Shown here: piece by piece, positions 16,366 to 24,635 of the stretch
Position numbering within the stretch: position 1 is the stretch's first letter
How the letters are laid out: each line of letters starts with the position of its first letter
NCBI GenBank assembly: GCA_023409435.1
Contig: JAEYHP010000081.1
Span: forward strand, 1-64,000
Origin: Bacillota bacterium
GTDB taxonomy: Bacteria > Bacillota > Clostridia > Christensenellales > CAG-138
DNA length: 64,000 nt
Direction of reading: 5' to 3'
Program-made: the position numbers and the translations under genes
Notes under the pieces: generated by a model
What the model saw: only the letters and a program-made list of their open reading frames with translations
Database searches by the model: none
What the model was told of the DNA's origin: nothing

Positions 16366-17466
16366 ATGAAACTGTTGATGGACGTCAAAACATTGAACGC
16401 GGGGATAGCGACGGTTGTGAAATCGCTTTCTTCTAGGCCCGCCATACCGGTACTCGAGGGCATTTACCTCTCAGCTACTTCCGAAGGGCTGTTATTGAGG
16501 TGCTCGGATCTTTCCTTGCAGATTGAAAGCATCGTGGCCGCTACGGTGGAAGAAGAAGGTACCACTGTGGTGCCCGGGCGCCTGTTTGCGGAAATCTGCC
16601 GCAAGCTTCCGGAAGAGACGGTGGATATCCGTTTGGACGGGCATACGCTTTTGTTAAAATCCGGGCGCGCGCGCACCACGCTGCAGTGCATGGACGCGAA
16701 AGATTACCCGGATATGGCATTAACCGGAAAAGCACAGATATTGCATATCCCGCAGGTCGCCTTAAAGGATATGATAAGGCAGACGGTGTTTGCGACTGCG
16801 CAGGAGGAAAGCAAGCCCATATTGACGGGCGTATTATGCGAGCTTTCCGGCAGCGAGCTGACTACGGTGGCGCTGGATGGCTTCCGGCTTGCATTACGGC
16901 GTTTTTCCCTGGGCCAGAGCTTTGAAAATAGGGAAGCGGTGGTGCCGAATAAATCATTCGTGGAAATATCCAGGACGCTTCTGGATACCGATGAAAACGT
17001 GGAGGTTCAGTTCTCACCCACGCATCTGTTAATCGATATGGGGCATACGCGCATCATCAGCAGGCTGCTTGACGGCGATTTTATCCGCTACAAGAGCATT
17101 CTCCCGCAGGAGCATGTCACGCGCGTGCGCGTGAATAGAAATGAATTATTGGAAAGCATTGACCGCGCCATATTGATGGCGCGCGAAGGCAACAACAACT
17201 TGGTGCGTTTCTCAATTTCGGAGGATTCTCTGAAGCTATTTGCCAACAGCGCCATGGGCCGCATCGATGAGGAAATCACCATCCACTTGAACGGAGATCC
17301 CATTGAAATAGCGTTCAACGCGCGGTATTTCTGCGATGTTTTAAAGGTGCTTTCCGATGAGGAAGTGTTCCTGGATATGAACAACAACGTCAGCCCCTGC
17401 GTGGTACGGCCTATTCAGGGCGACGCATATTATTACCTGATACTGCCCGTGCGCATTTTTGCGTAA
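16366..17466 (+). CDS. dnaN: DNA polymerase III beta sliding clamp
   Basis: A 366-residue clamp subunit of standard length. The start KLLMDVKTLNAGIATVVKSL, the central TGVLCELSGSELTTVALDGFRLALR (parts: LCELSGSELTTVALDGFRLA) and the C-terminal end YYLILPVRIFA (hydrophobic-cleft side) identify it. A strong AGGAGG lies 10 bases before ATG. It forms a ring that tethers polymerases to DNA. It is normally followed by yaaA, recF and gyrB in Firmicutes; here it stands alone before a hairpin repeat. Confidence 0.99.
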   Translation: MKLLMDVKTLNAGIATVVKSLSSRPAIPVLEGIYLSATSEGLLLRCSDLSLQIESIVAATVEEEGTTVVPGRLFAEICRKLPEETVDIRLDGHTLLLKSGRARTTLQCMDAKDYPDMALTGKAQILHIPQVALKDMIRQTVFATAQEESKPILTGVLCELSGSELTTVALDGFRLALRRFSLGQSFENREAVVPNKSFVEISRTLLDTDENVEVQFSPTHLLIDMGHTRIISRLLDGDFIRYKSILPQEHVTRVRVNRNELLESIDRAILMAREGNNNLVRFSISEDSLKLFANSAMGRIDEEITIHLNGDPIEIAFNARYFCDVLKVLSDEEVFLDMNNNVSPCVVRPIQGDAYYYLILPVRIFA

Positions 17467-17481
17467 AAGGTAAGAAGTACG

Positions 17482-17716
17482 TTGGAGGCTCTGGTCCCAC
17501 AGTTCGCAATGGTCGCATTTTTATGCTCCCTTGCTCACTGGGACTATGCCGCGCTTCTTCCGCCACAGGCGGCGCTTGGCTACGTCCCCCCAAACCTCCG
17601 CTTAGGGCCGTAACAGAGGTGCCCAGGGTTCTAAAGCCGATTCACAGGATCGGTTTTTGCCTTTTAGGCAACGAACCCGCTTCCCTGCGGGAAGCCCCTA
17701 AGGACCCATTCTCTTA
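17482..17716 (+). repeat. Long hairpin cassette after dnaN (copy of 51205-51345)
   Basis: About 130 bases align with the cassette after the flavodoxin gene: shared blocks include AAACCTCCG, TTAGGGCCGTAA, GGGTTCTAAA, CCGATTCAC, GGATCGGTTTTTGCC and AAGCCCCTAA. CCGAT-N7-ATCGGTTTTT is terminator-like. This copy has about 100 extra bases near its start, bounded by GGTCCCACAGT and ACTGGGAC and holding CCGCC-ACA-GGCGG. Together with the terminator at 17751 it accounts for the 17467-17834 gap. Confidence 0.75.
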
Positions 17717-17750
17717 ATAAACAAACGAAATCCGTTCTTTGCGCATGAAC

Positions 17751-17787
17751 AAAAGCCTTCGCGTCATATGCTGATGCGAAGGCTTTT
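17751..17787. terminator. Bidirectional intrinsic terminator
   Basis: AAAAGCCTTCGC and GCGAAGGCTTTT form a 12-bp stem with a 13-base loop, between dnaN (plus) and the AbrB-like gene (minus). Confidence 0.85.
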
Positions 17788-17834
17788 GTATGCCGTCAAA
17801 CAAATTCCCGCGGCTACAGCGGGGAGGATGTGTC

Positions 17835-18080
17835 TTACTCTACGGTCTTGAGCTTATCCAGGCATTCATGGCAAATGTTTTTGCCCTGGAAGCTTACGAG
17901 GTCATTCGCGTTATCGCAGAAAAAACAAGCAGGATGATACTTTTTCAGGATGATGGTCTCTTTGTCTACGAAGATTTCAATGGAGTCCTTGATGTCGATG
18001 CCCAGAGTCCTGCGGAGTTCGATCGGGATGACTACCCGACCGAGAGTATCCATTTTTCGAACGATGCCCGTAGATTTCAT
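17835..18080 (-). CDS. AbrB/SpoVT-type transition-state regulator with C-terminal zinc-like motif
   Basis: An 81-residue protein. Residues 1-45 are the swapped-hairpin AbrB DNA-binding domain (MKSTGIVRKMDTLGRVVIPI, ELRRTLGIDIKDSIEIFVD). The tail contains two CxxC pairs (CFFC about residue 53 and CHEC about 73), forming a probable zinc ribbon found in a subset of clostridial AbrB proteins. ATG 18080 is chosen, with GAGAGGA upstream; the open frame before it is not conserved. AbrB proteins repress post-exponential genes and control entry to sporulation. The gene is divergent from spmA. Confidence 0.9.
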   Translation of the reverse strand: MKSTGIVRKMDTLGRVVIPIELRRTLGIDIKDSIEIFVDKETIILKKYHPACFFCDNANDLVSFQGKNICHECLDKLKTVE

Positions 18081-18246
18081 GTTGTAATCCTCTCTATCAG
18101 TTAAATTAATGAGAGGCAGGCTGAACCTCCCACATATTATCAATAATACACATAATCCGTGCAAACAGTCAATATAATTGTCAATAAGATTACGGCATAT
18201 ATGTAAACAATGTCGATTTTTGCAAAATAAAGTGGAGGTGGGCGCT

Positions 18247-18813
18247 ATGATGAGCTGGATCTGGTGCATCCTTTTTGCCGTCGGCGCGGTTTGGACCACG
18301 ATGCGCCTGGGCGGGGATGCAGCGATTTCGGCCATGCTTACAGGCGCGCAGGAAAGCGTTACGCTTTGTTTTTCGCTTGCCGGCTCCTACCTGCTCTGGA
18401 TGGGGTTATTGGGGGTTGCGGAACGCGCGGGGCTCATTAAGTCTTTAAGCCGTGCGCTCAAAAAGCCCTGTGAAAAATTGTTCCCGGGGGCGGGAGAGGC
18501 GACGGGAGCCATCACGCTCAATGTGGCGGCAAACATACTGGGCATGGGCAACGCGGCAACGCCGTTCGGCCTTGAGGCCATGCGCATCATGCAAAAGGAA
18601 AACCCGTATAAGCGCCGGGCGACAGACGCCATGTGCGTGTTCCTTGCCATCAACGCCTCAGCCCTCGAGGTACTGCCCACCACTATGATCGGCATGCGGG
18701 CTTCCTATGGCTCGCTGCAGCCGGGCGCGATATTGCTGCCCACGTTTATTTCCTCTACGTTTGCGACGCTTGTTACGGCCGTACTGTGTATTTTTCTGGT
18801 GAGGCGCAGATGA
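18247..18813 (+). CDS. spmA: Spore maturation protein A
   Basis: A 188-residue membrane protein with a nucleoside-recognition (Gate) domain: SYLLWMGLLGVAERAGLIKSL in parts (LLWMGLLGVAERAGL), FPGAGEATGAITLNVAANIL (LNVAANILGMGNAATPFG) and INASALEVLPTTMIG. SpmA acts with SpmB in the forespore or mother-cell membrane during core dehydration of the spore. GTGGAGGTGGG precedes the ATG pair at 18247/18250. The stop overlaps the start of spmB by ATGA. Confidence 0.95.
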   Translation: MMSWIWCILFAVGAVWTTMRLGGDAAISAMLTGAQESVTLCFSLAGSYLLWMGLLGVAERAGLIKSLSRALKKPCEKLFPGAGEATGAITLNVAANILGMGNAATPFGLEAMRIMQKENPYKRRATDAMCVFLAINASALEVLPTTMIGMRASYGSLQPGAILLPTFISSTFATLVTAVLCIFLVRRR

Positions 18814-19325
18814 TGGCAGCAATTATCCCGCTGCTGGCGGTGGCGGTAGTCATTTACGCGCTGTTTAAAAAGGTGAATGTATACGACGCATTTGTAAAAG
18901 GCGCCATCCAGGGTCTGCCGGTGCTCTACCGCGTGCTCCCCTATATGGCGGCCATGCTCATCTGCATCCGCCTGCTGCGGGAAAGCGGCGCGATGGACGC
19001 ATTAACAAATTTGCTTGCGGGCCCCATGCAGGCAATTGGATTTCCGCCGGAGCTTGTGCCGATGTCTCTGCTGCGCCCGCTTTCGGGCAGCGGGTCCATG
19101 GCGCTGGTGGCGGACATATTCAAGAATTTTGGCACGGATTCGCTGCTTGGGCTGATGGCGTCCACCATGATGGGCTCCACAGAGACCATATTCTATACCC
19201 TGGCGCTGTATTTTGGCTCCGTGGGGATACAGGAAACGCGCTTTACATTGCCCGTAGCCCTTGTAGCTACCCTGTTGTCCACCATTGGCAGCGTGGTTGT
19301 CTGCAACTGGCTGTTCTCAAAATGA
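18810..19325 (+). CDS. spmB: Spore maturation protein B
   Basis: A 171-residue membrane protein, paralogous to SpmA in its Gate domain: FVKGAIQGLPVLYRVLPYMAAML (part: GLPVLYRVLPYMAAML), the motif PLSGSGSMALVADIF and GSTETIFYTLALYFGSVGI. Standard length. Overlaps spmA by four bases (18810-18813), so translation is coupled. The pair is direct evidence that the organism forms endospores. Confidence 0.95.
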   Translation: MMAAIIPLLAVAVVIYALFKKVNVYDAFVKGAIQGLPVLYRVLPYMAAMLICIRLLRESGAMDALTNLLAGPMQAIGFPPELVPMSLLRPLSGSGSMALVADIFKNFGTDSLLGLMASTMMGSTETIFYTLALYFGSVGIQETRFTLPVALVATLLSTIGSVVVCNWLFSK

Positions 19326-19375
19326 AAGTATGAAAGAATTGGAATACAGGCGAATCGCAGCGGATCGTGGCGGGT

Positions 19376-19407
19376 CGATTCCTTTTCATAGGGAATCGTG
19401 CTATACT
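19376..19407 (+). promoter_or_regulatory. Extended -10 promoter with inverted repeat before comB-like gene
   Basis: TGCTATACT gives an extended -10 (TATACT at 19402-19407). The repeat CGATTCC-N9-GGAATCG (19376-19398) covers the -35 region, where TTCCTT is only a weak match. Confidence 0.5.
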
Positions 19408-19441
19408 ATTTCTCGTATCTTACGGAATTGAAGGAGCATAC

Positions 19442-20161
19442 ATGCACGTTTCAGCTTATCCCTTTCCCGGTGCGCTTATGGAAAAACAGTATCACAACCG
19501 GACCGTTATCGTAGTGGACGTTCTGAGGGCAACAACATGTATGGTGGAAGCGCTCCAGAATGGCGCAAATCAGGTCATCCCTGCGCGCGATCCAGGGGAA
19601 GCGATGGCATTTGCCGGGCACCTGGGCAGAAAGGAAAGCCTTTTAACCGGCGAGCGCGGAGGCCTTAGGATGCCGGATTTTGATTTGGGCAATTCTCCTT
19701 TGGAATTCAGCGCGCAGGTAGTCAAAAATAAAGCGGTGGTGATTTCCACCACCAACGGCACCGCAGCCATTCACGCGGCGCGCAACGCCGCCAGGCTCTA
19801 TATCGGCTGCATGCGCAACCGAACCGCGGTCGCCCGCGCGGCGGCAAAGGATGGGCAGGATATTACTGTGCTTTGTGCGGGAACGGAAGGTGAGTGTTCC
19901 GCGGACGATATGGTGGCCGCGGGCGCGATTTTGCACGCGATTTTGGGTGAGGTGGAGAACGACCTTACGTTCAATGATTTTGCGCGCGTCTGTATGCTGA
20001 CGTATACAGCCTGGAAAAAGGGAGAGGCGGATCTGACCGTCACCACCCATTACAGCAGGCTAAAGGATTTAGGTTTTGACGCGGACCTCACGTTCTGTTT
20101 TGAGGAAGATCAGACCGGCGTCGTGCCCCGGTACGAAAACGGAAGCATCCGGGCGGTATAA
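19442..20161 (+). CDS. comB: 2-phosphosulfolactate phosphatase family protein (ComB-like)
   Basis: A 239-residue protein with the ComB motifs VIVVDVLRATTCMVEALQNG (near residue 25), LLTGERGGLRMPDFDLGNSP and VVISTTNGTAAI. In methanogens ComB dephosphorylates 2-phosphosulfolactate in coenzyme M synthesis; in Clostridia the family is common though coenzyme M is absent, so the natural substrate is uncertain. ATG 19442 is supported by AAGGAG 6 bases upstream. It stands as a single transcription unit ended by the terminator at 20167. Confidence 0.85.
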   Translation: MHVSAYPFPGALMEKQYHNRTVIVVDVLRATTCMVEALQNGANQVIPARDPGEAMAFAGHLGRKESLLTGERGGLRMPDFDLGNSPLEFSAQVVKNKAVVISTTNGTAAIHAARNAARLYIGCMRNRTAVARAAAKDGQDITVLCAGTEGECSADDMVAAGAILHAILGEVENDLTFNDFARVCMLTYTAWKKGEADLTVTTHYSRLKDLGFDADLTFCFEEDQTGVVPRYENGSIRAV

Positions 20162-20166
20162 GTATG

Positions 20167-20207
20167 CCGCTGAAAAAGTCCCACAGGACTTTTTCGGCGG
20201 GTTTTTT
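20167..20207 (+). terminator. Intrinsic terminator
   Basis: CCGCTGAAAAAGTCC pairs with GGACTTTTTCGGCGG and is followed by GTTTTTT, directly after the comB-like gene. A second hairpin, GAGGC-N-GCCTC with inner TCACTT/AAGTGA, follows at about 20214-20245. Confidence 0.85.
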
Positions 20208-20349
20208 AACGTTGAGGCCCTCACTTTTTAAGTGAAAGCCTCTTTCTACTTTTATTGTATCATGTAAATTTATGTAAAACAAGAATGTTATTTTCTCTTT
20301 GCAGGTGCTATGCTTGCTTAGTGCCTATAAAACGCAAGGAGGAAACGCC

Positions 20350-20973
20350 ATGATGCCTGCGGAATGCTACAACCAATTGCTTGCGCAAAAACTGATCGAG
20401 GAATTCAAAAAGCGGAACATGGAGGGGTATTTTTGCAAGACAAAGGCCGACGCCCTGAATAAGCTGGTTGAATTGATCCCCCAAAATTCGGTTGTTTCTT
20501 ACGGCGGCTCCATGACCCTGAAGGAAATCGGAATAAGCGAGGCGCTTCATAACGGCGACTATCGGTTTTTAGACCCGAACGCCGTTTCCGGGGCGAAAGA
20601 AAAAGATAGAATAGCGCATGAGGCGCTGGGCGCGGACTATTACCTCATGAGCTCGAACGCCATTGCCATGACGGGCGAGCTTGTGAACGCGGACGGGTAC
20701 GGCAACCGCGTGGGCGCTCTCATTTTCGGGCCGAAGCATGTCATACTGGTTGCGGGCATGAATAAGGTGGCACCCACGCTGGATGACGCCATACGGCGCG
20801 TAAAAACGGAGGCGGCGCGAAAATGCCTGACGCTGTTCAAACAGGACTATTCCTCGTTTGACGAGCTTGCTAAGATCGCGGAAGCGAGCATAAGCCAACT
20901 GGTGATTACCAGCATGACCACCGTGAAGGGGCGCATTGCGATTATTCTGGTGGATGAAACTTTGGGGATGTAA
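20350..20973 (+). CDS. LUD-domain protein (lactate utilisation family)
   Basis: A 207-residue protein of the DUF162/LUD family related to LutC: KLIEEFKKRNMEGYFCKTKADA, then VVSYGGSMTLKEIGI, LMSSNAIAMTGELVNADGYG and FGPKHVILVAGMNKVAPTLD. Clostridial single-gene members are of unknown function; LutC itself takes part in lactate oxidation with LutA and LutB, which are not present here. AAGGAGG lies 8 bases before ATG 20350. A hairpin follows at 20992. Confidence 0.85.
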   Translation: MMPAECYNQLLAQKLIEEFKKRNMEGYFCKTKADALNKLVELIPQNSVVSYGGSMTLKEIGISEALHNGDYRFLDPNAVSGAKEKDRIAHEALGADYYLMSSNAIAMTGELVNADGYGNRVGALIFGPKHVILVAGMNKVAPTLDDAIRRVKTEAARKCLTLFKQDYSSFDELAKIAEASISQLVITSMTTVKGRIAIILVDETLGM

Positions 20974-20991
20974 GTACGAATTAAATAAAAA

Positions 20992-21018
20992 AGGGCTGCC
21001 ACAAATGTGACAGTCTTT
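20992..21018. terminator. Imperfect bidirectional terminator
   Basis: GGCTGCCACA and TGTGACAGTC pair with one mismatch across a short AA loop, with A-run before and TCTTTCATTT after. It separates the convergent LUD and phosphodiesterase genes. Confidence 0.5.
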
Positions 21019-21049
21019 CATTTATGACATGTCGATTTCGCCAATTAAA

Positions 21050-21532
21050 CTACGCCCGTGCGTCCAGTATCCGGCAATCATAGCCGGAAGAAGTAAACGT
21101 GATGCGCCCGTATGTGGGCTTTGTTCTGCCGCGGCCATACATGTTGCAGGAGCCAGGGTTAAAGAGCGTATAGCCCTGCTCCTCCTCGTTGAGCGGCACA
21201 TGCGTGTGGCCAAAGAGCACGATATCCGCGTTGACGGAGCGCCCCTTGAGGTAAATGGTATTGAGGCCGTTTTTAACGTTGTAGAGGTGCCCGTGCGTCA
21301 TATACAGGCAGCGGCCCTGTACCTTTAGTACCTGCTCCGTATCGCCGGAGCCAAAAAAATCCGTGTTGCCCATTACAAAATGCATGGGGATGTAGGGGTA
21401 ACGGTCCCTTAAAGTGAGCGCGTCTCCGTAATGGTCCCCCAAGTGCAGCACCATCTGCGGCTGTTCGTGCAGGATGACGTCGGCCATGGTTTCGGTATCG
21501 GTATGAGAATCCGAAAATACAAGCACTTTCAT
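21050..21532 (-). CDS. YfcE/MJ0936-type metallophosphoesterase
   Basis: A 160-residue single-domain phosphoesterase with all family metal motifs: VFSDSH (DxH), LHLGDHYGD (GDxxx), VMGNTD (GNxD), MTHGH (GH) and LFGHTHVP (GHTH). These enzymes hydrolyse phosphodiesters with Mn or Ni; the physiological target is unknown. ATG 21532 has GAGGGAAC before it; the farther-upstream open frame lacks conserved sequence. Confidence 0.92.
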   Translation of the reverse strand: MKVLVFSDSHTDTETMADVILHEQPQMVLHLGDHYGDALTLRDRYPYIPMHFVMGNTDFFGSGDTEQVLKVQGRCLYMTHGHLYNVKNGLNTIYLKGRSVNADIVLFGHTHVPLNEEEQGYTLFNPGSCNMYGRGRTKPTYGRITFTSSGYDCRILDARA

Positions 21533-21735
21533 AACGTTCCCTCTTTCCCGCGTAATGGCGAAGTACTTCCATATATCGTCATTTTCCGGGAAATAATTGA
21601 GTCTTTTGCCCAAAGTTTTTTTGCTTTTTCCGCCATATATGCGGTATCCACCCATTCTAATGCATCGGAAAAAGGATTTCAATTTTATATTGTAGCAAAA
21701 TTGGACATGGCTGTGAATTTTTTATCAAAAATATA

Positions 21736-21744
21736 TGCTATAAT
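21736..21744 (+). promoter_or_regulatory. Extended -10 promoter
   Basis: TGCTATAAT (extended -10) about 37 bases before the amide hydrolase ATG; the -35 region is AT-rich without a good hexamer. Confidence 0.6.
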
Positions 21745-21781
21745 AGTTTGCGGAAACAATTCAATGATTTGGCAGGTGCGT

Positions 21782-22834
21782 ATGAAGCGGTTCTTCAAAA
21801 TAGCGGCAGTGTTGCTTGCTGCAGTGATTGTTCTTGCAGGGGCGGCGCTTGCGCTGTTCCGGAATGAGGTCAGAAGCCTGTCAACCTTAAAAAAGCTGGA
21901 CGATTACGGAATGTTTCAGATGACCTATTACGGGGATTATGGCTTTGACGAGTTTTTACAGGTTGGCGCGGAAAAGGACAGCGATATTGAGGCGTTCGTC
22001 ACCAGACGGCTGCTAAAGGGCATCCCCATCGATCTGGGCGTAGCGGGGGGTGGTTGTACCGCCTTTGTTACGTCCAATGAAAAAGGGGAAGTGATTTACG
22101 GAAGAAACTTTGACTTCTCCTATTCGCCTTCACTGCAGGTTTTTACAAAACCCGATTATGGATATGCGTCGGTTTCTACAGTAAATCTATCGTTTGCCGG
22201 GTATGAAAAAGACGATTTGCCTGATGGGATAAGCATTCAAAGCTTTCTCACGCTGGCGGCGCCATATTTGCCGTTTGACGGAATGAATGAAAAAGGTCTT
22301 GTAATCGCGCTGCTGGCCGTGCCGGAAGCGCATTTGGATTTTGATGAAGAAAAAATAACGCTCAACACAACCACCGCCATCCGGCTTGTGCTGGACCGCG
22401 CGGCGACGGTGGAGGAAGCGGTGGAGCTATTAAAAAACTATAACATCTACTTTTCCGGCGACATTACGTGCCATTATTTGATTGCGGACGCTTCCGGCAA
22501 GTCTGTGATTGTGGAGTTCTGGGACGGCGCGCTGCAGACTGTGACAACAGAGGATCCCTACCAGATAGCATCTAACTTCATTGCGTATCAGGGTCTGAAT
22601 TTTGGCGAAGGATATACCGAATTTGAACGGTATGACGCGGTGAAGGAAGCGATACAGGCGAATAACGGCGCATTATCTGCAGAGCAGGCGGTTACTCTGC
22701 TAAAGCAAGTCGGCATCCGTGATGGGCAGGAAGACAAGCTGCAATGGTCCGTGGTATATAATCTTTCCACCTTAGAGGGCACGATGTTTGCCCACCGGAA
22801 CACGGACAATCTCATTGGTTTTTCGATCTATTGA
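21782..22834 (+). CDS. Linear amide C-N hydrolase (acid ceramidase/NAAA or penicillin V acylase-like)
   Basis: A 350-residue protein with an N-terminal membrane anchor or signal (FFKIAAVLLAAVIVLAGAAL, residues 4-23) and an Ntn-hydrolase domain. The candidate nucleophile is Cys92 in AGGGCTAFVTSNEKGEV, followed by YGRNFDF, the Arg-Asn-x-Asp pattern of acid ceramidase/N-acylethanolamine amidase-like enzymes; PFDGMNEKGLVIALLAV fits too. Whether it is autocleaved before Cys92, as in NAAA, is inference. It would cleave linear amides (acylated amines, bile acid or lactone-type substrates) outside the cell. The gene converges with the XRE gene, overlapping by 7 bases. Confidence 0.85.
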   Translation: MKRFFKIAAVLLAAVIVLAGAALALFRNEVRSLSTLKKLDDYGMFQMTYYGDYGFDEFLQVGAEKDSDIEAFVTRRLLKGIPIDLGVAGGGCTAFVTSNEKGEVIYGRNFDFSYSPSLQVFTKPDYGYASVSTVNLSFAGYEKDDLPDGISIQSFLTLAAPYLPFDGMNEKGLVIALLAVPEAHLDFDEEKITLNTTTAIRLVLDRAATVEEAVELLKNYNIYFSGDITCHYLIADASGKSVIVEFWDGALQTVTTEDPYQIASNFIAYQGLNFGEGYTEFERYDAVKEAIQANNGALSAEQAVTLLKQVGIRDGQEDKLQWSVVYNLSTLEGTMFAHRNTDNLIGFSIY

Positions 22835-23058
22835 AAAAGTTCCTCGTAGGCGACATCCAGCACCCTTTTGACGGCGATCAGTTCTTCTGCCGAGATGTGG
22901 CGGATGCCCGCTTCGATTTTTGCCAATGTGCCCCGGGAGATATCGCAGCCGCGGACCTGAAGTTGCGCACAAAGCTGTTCCTGTGTGATGTTTTTTGCCG
23001 TTCGTAATCTGTGGATATTTGCCCCCAGGCGTTTGTCCGCTTTGATATACTGATGCAT
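22828..23058 (-). CDS. XRE-family HTH regulator (module A)
   Basis: A 76-residue Cro/CI-type protein (LGANIHRLRTAKNITQEQLC; GTLAKIEAGIRHISAEEL). ATG 23058 is chosen because GGGAGAAACGAA precedes it; the longer open frame to 23115 covers the operator and promoter. It is divergent from a 56-residue protein gene at 23175 and overlaps the 3' end of the amide hydrolase. A second XRE/small-protein pair with the same layout lies at 28628-29106. Confidence 0.88.
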   Translation of the reverse strand: MHQYIKADKRLGANIHRLRTAKNITQEQLCAQLQVRGCDISRGTLAKIEAGIRHISAEELIAVKRVLDVAYEELFQ

Positions 23059-23082
23059 TTCGTTTCTCCCAAAAATTATAGT

Positions 23083-23143
23083 ATTCAAGGCTTGAAAATT
23101 TTTGGCATAACGCATTGATTATAAAAAAAGCCCATGCTATAAT
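23083..23143. promoter_or_regulatory. Divergent promoters and palindromic operator of module A
   Basis: Perfect palindrome TTCAAGGCTTGAA (23083-23095) lies in front of the XRE gene, whose -10 (TATAAT on the minus strand) is near 23074. For the small gene: TTGATT (23115-23120), 17 bp, TATAAT (23138-23143) with extended TGC. Confidence 0.7.
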
Positions 23144-23174
23144 TGCTCCGATAATGGAGCAGGAGGCAATATTT

Positions 23175-23345
23175 ATGGCGGATTATAAGGCGATGTATCA
23201 TGCGCTTTTCAACACCATATCGACCACCATCGAAAGCCTCAAAGCCGTTCAGTGCAATATGGAGAACGCGTATATCGATAGTGCGGAGCCTTCGCTGCAT
23301 ATTGTTCCCGATTCCCACGAGGAAAAAACAAAGCCCGCCGAGTAA
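23175..23345 (+). CDS. Small acidic protein, DYxAMY family (module A)
   Basis: A 56-residue protein starting MADYKAMYHALFNTISTTIE and continuing as an amphipathic helix that ends in an acidic, Lys-rich tail. No signal or membrane segment. AGGAGG is 8 bases before the ATG, and a consensus promoter lies upstream. It shares the M(A/S)DYxAMYxAL start, a helical middle with a (E)NAYI/ELYL motif and an acidic KPAE/KAAD end with the protein at 28939. Function unknown; the pairing with a divergent XRE suggests a regulator-target or antitoxin-like relation, unproven. Confidence 0.75.
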   Translation: MADYKAMYHALFNTISTTIESLKAVQCNMENAYIDSAEPSLHIVPDSHEEKTKPAE

Positions 23346-23378
23346 ACGGCGGGTCGTATGGGTTGCATTTGACTACGG

Positions 23379-24554
23379 TTATTCTCTTGTTTCAAACACC
23401 ACGCGCCTGAATTTGTTCTTTCCCCGGCTCAATATGCCCTCTGTTCGTACGGCCAGGGTACTGTCGGTGACGGGTTCGCCGTTGAATTTTACGCCCTTCC
23501 CAGCAATCAGCCTCCTGGCTTCTGAATTTGAAGAAACAAAGCCCGCAAGTTTCAAAAGTTCCAGTATGGAAACACTCTCTTGCCCAATGGCGAGCGTTTC
23601 CATGTGTTCCGGCGCGCTGCCTGCGGCGATGCTCTGGTAACGCTGCTCCGCTTCCTCCGCGGCAGGCGCCCCGTGGTAGAGCCTTACGATTTCCCGGGCA
23701 AAGGCAAAGTGCGCCTGGTGCATGCCTTGCTCCATCAGGGGAAGATAAGTTTCGGGGGCAATGTCCGTAGTCAGGCGGAAATAGTCGCCCAATACCCTAT
23801 CCGGCACGCGCATGCATTTTTCAAACATCACATCCGCGGGCTCGCTGATGCCGATGTAGTTATCGAGCGACTTGCTCATTTTCTCCACGCCATCCAAGCC
23901 CGGCAGCAGCGGAAACGTGATGACCTCCTGCGGCGGTTGCCCGTAATCCTTTTGCAGCGCGCGCCCAACTAAGAGGTTGAATGTCTGGTCCGTGCCCCCC
24001 ACCTCGATATCTGCATGCAGCGCAACGGAATCGTACCCCTGCATCAAGGGGTAAAAGAGCTCATGCAGGCCTATGGGCTGCTGCGCTGTGTACCGGTTTT
24101 TAAAATCGTCCCGTTCCAAAATACCCGCGAGCGTGTATTTCCCCGCCAGGGCCAGCACATCCGCAAAGCTCAACTTCCCCAGCCACTCGGAATTATAGGT
24201 GATTTTTGTCTTATTTGGATCGAGTATTTTTGTTACCTGCTCGAAATAGCTCTGCGCGTTCTCCCGCGTCTGTTCGAACGTCAGGGGAGGGCGGGTTTTG
24301 TTCCTGCCGGAAGGATCGCCGATCATTCCGGTAAAATCCCCGATCACAAAGTAGATTTCATGCCCCGCGTCCTGCAGCAGCCTTAATTTGCGCAACACAA
24401 CGGAATGCCCCAGGTGCAAATCAGGGCGGGAAGGGTCTGCGCCCAGCTTGATTTTCAGCGGTTTTCCGCTGTTTAGACGCTCCCGCAGACCTTCGTAGGA
24501 GAAAATGTCCACTGAGTCACGTCTGATGAGAGCCAGTACGTCGTTCTGATCCAT
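23379..24554 (-). CDS. tyrS: Tyrosyl-tRNA synthetase
   Basis: A 391-residue class I synthetase. HIGH box HLGH at residues 47-50, the KMSKS loop at 225-229, and a C-terminal S4 RNA-binding domain (about 330-391; KLAGFVSSNSEARRLIAGKGV). The spacing and GDFTGMIGDPSG motif fit the TyrS2/TyrZ subgroup rather than the Bacillus TyrS1. It charges tRNA-Tyr in the cytoplasm. ATG 24554 follows GGAGGA by 5 bases. Expression appears to be governed by a Tyr-rich leader peptide and terminator in the approximately 195-base leader. Confidence 0.97.
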   Translation of the reverse strand: MDQNDVLALIRRDSVDIFSYEGLRERLNSGKPLKIKLGADPSRPDLHLGHSVVLRKLRLLQDAGHEIYFVIGDFTGMIGDPSGRNKTRPPLTFEQTRENAQSYFEQVTKILDPNKTKITYNSEWLGKLSFADVLALAGKYTLAGILERDDFKNRYTAQQPIGLHELFYPLMQGYDSVALHADIEVGGTDQTFNLLVGRALQKDYGQPPQEVITFPLLPGLDGVEKMSKSLDNYIGISEPADVMFEKCMRVPDRVLGDYFRLTTDIAPETYLPLMEQGMHQAHFAFAREIVRLYHGAPAAEEAEQRYQSIAAGSAPEHMETLAIGQESVSILELLKLAGFVSSNSEARRLIAGKGVKFNGEPVTDSTLAVRTEGILSRGKNKFRRVVFETRE

Positions 24555-24581
24555 GTTGTTCCTCCTTCTTGATGAGCAAAT

Positions 24582-24615
24582 AAAAAAGCGGCCCAAAGCA
24601 TTTGCCTTGAGCCGC
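24582..24615 (-). terminator. tyrS leader attenuator terminator
   Basis: On the minus strand GCGGCTCAAGGC pairs with GCTTTGGGCCGC (12 bp including two G-T pairs), loop AAAT, followed by TTTTTT. It lies 28 bases before the tyrS start and 21 bases after the leader-peptide stop. Its left arm contains AAGGCAA, complementary to TTGCCTT in the end of the leader ORF, giving a possible antiterminator. Confidence 0.9.
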
Positions 24616-24635
24616 CTGATCGCCTAATTGTAGTC

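Noticed and set aside
23059..23115. Longer start for the module A XRE
   Set aside because: Would place its own promoter and operator inside the gene.
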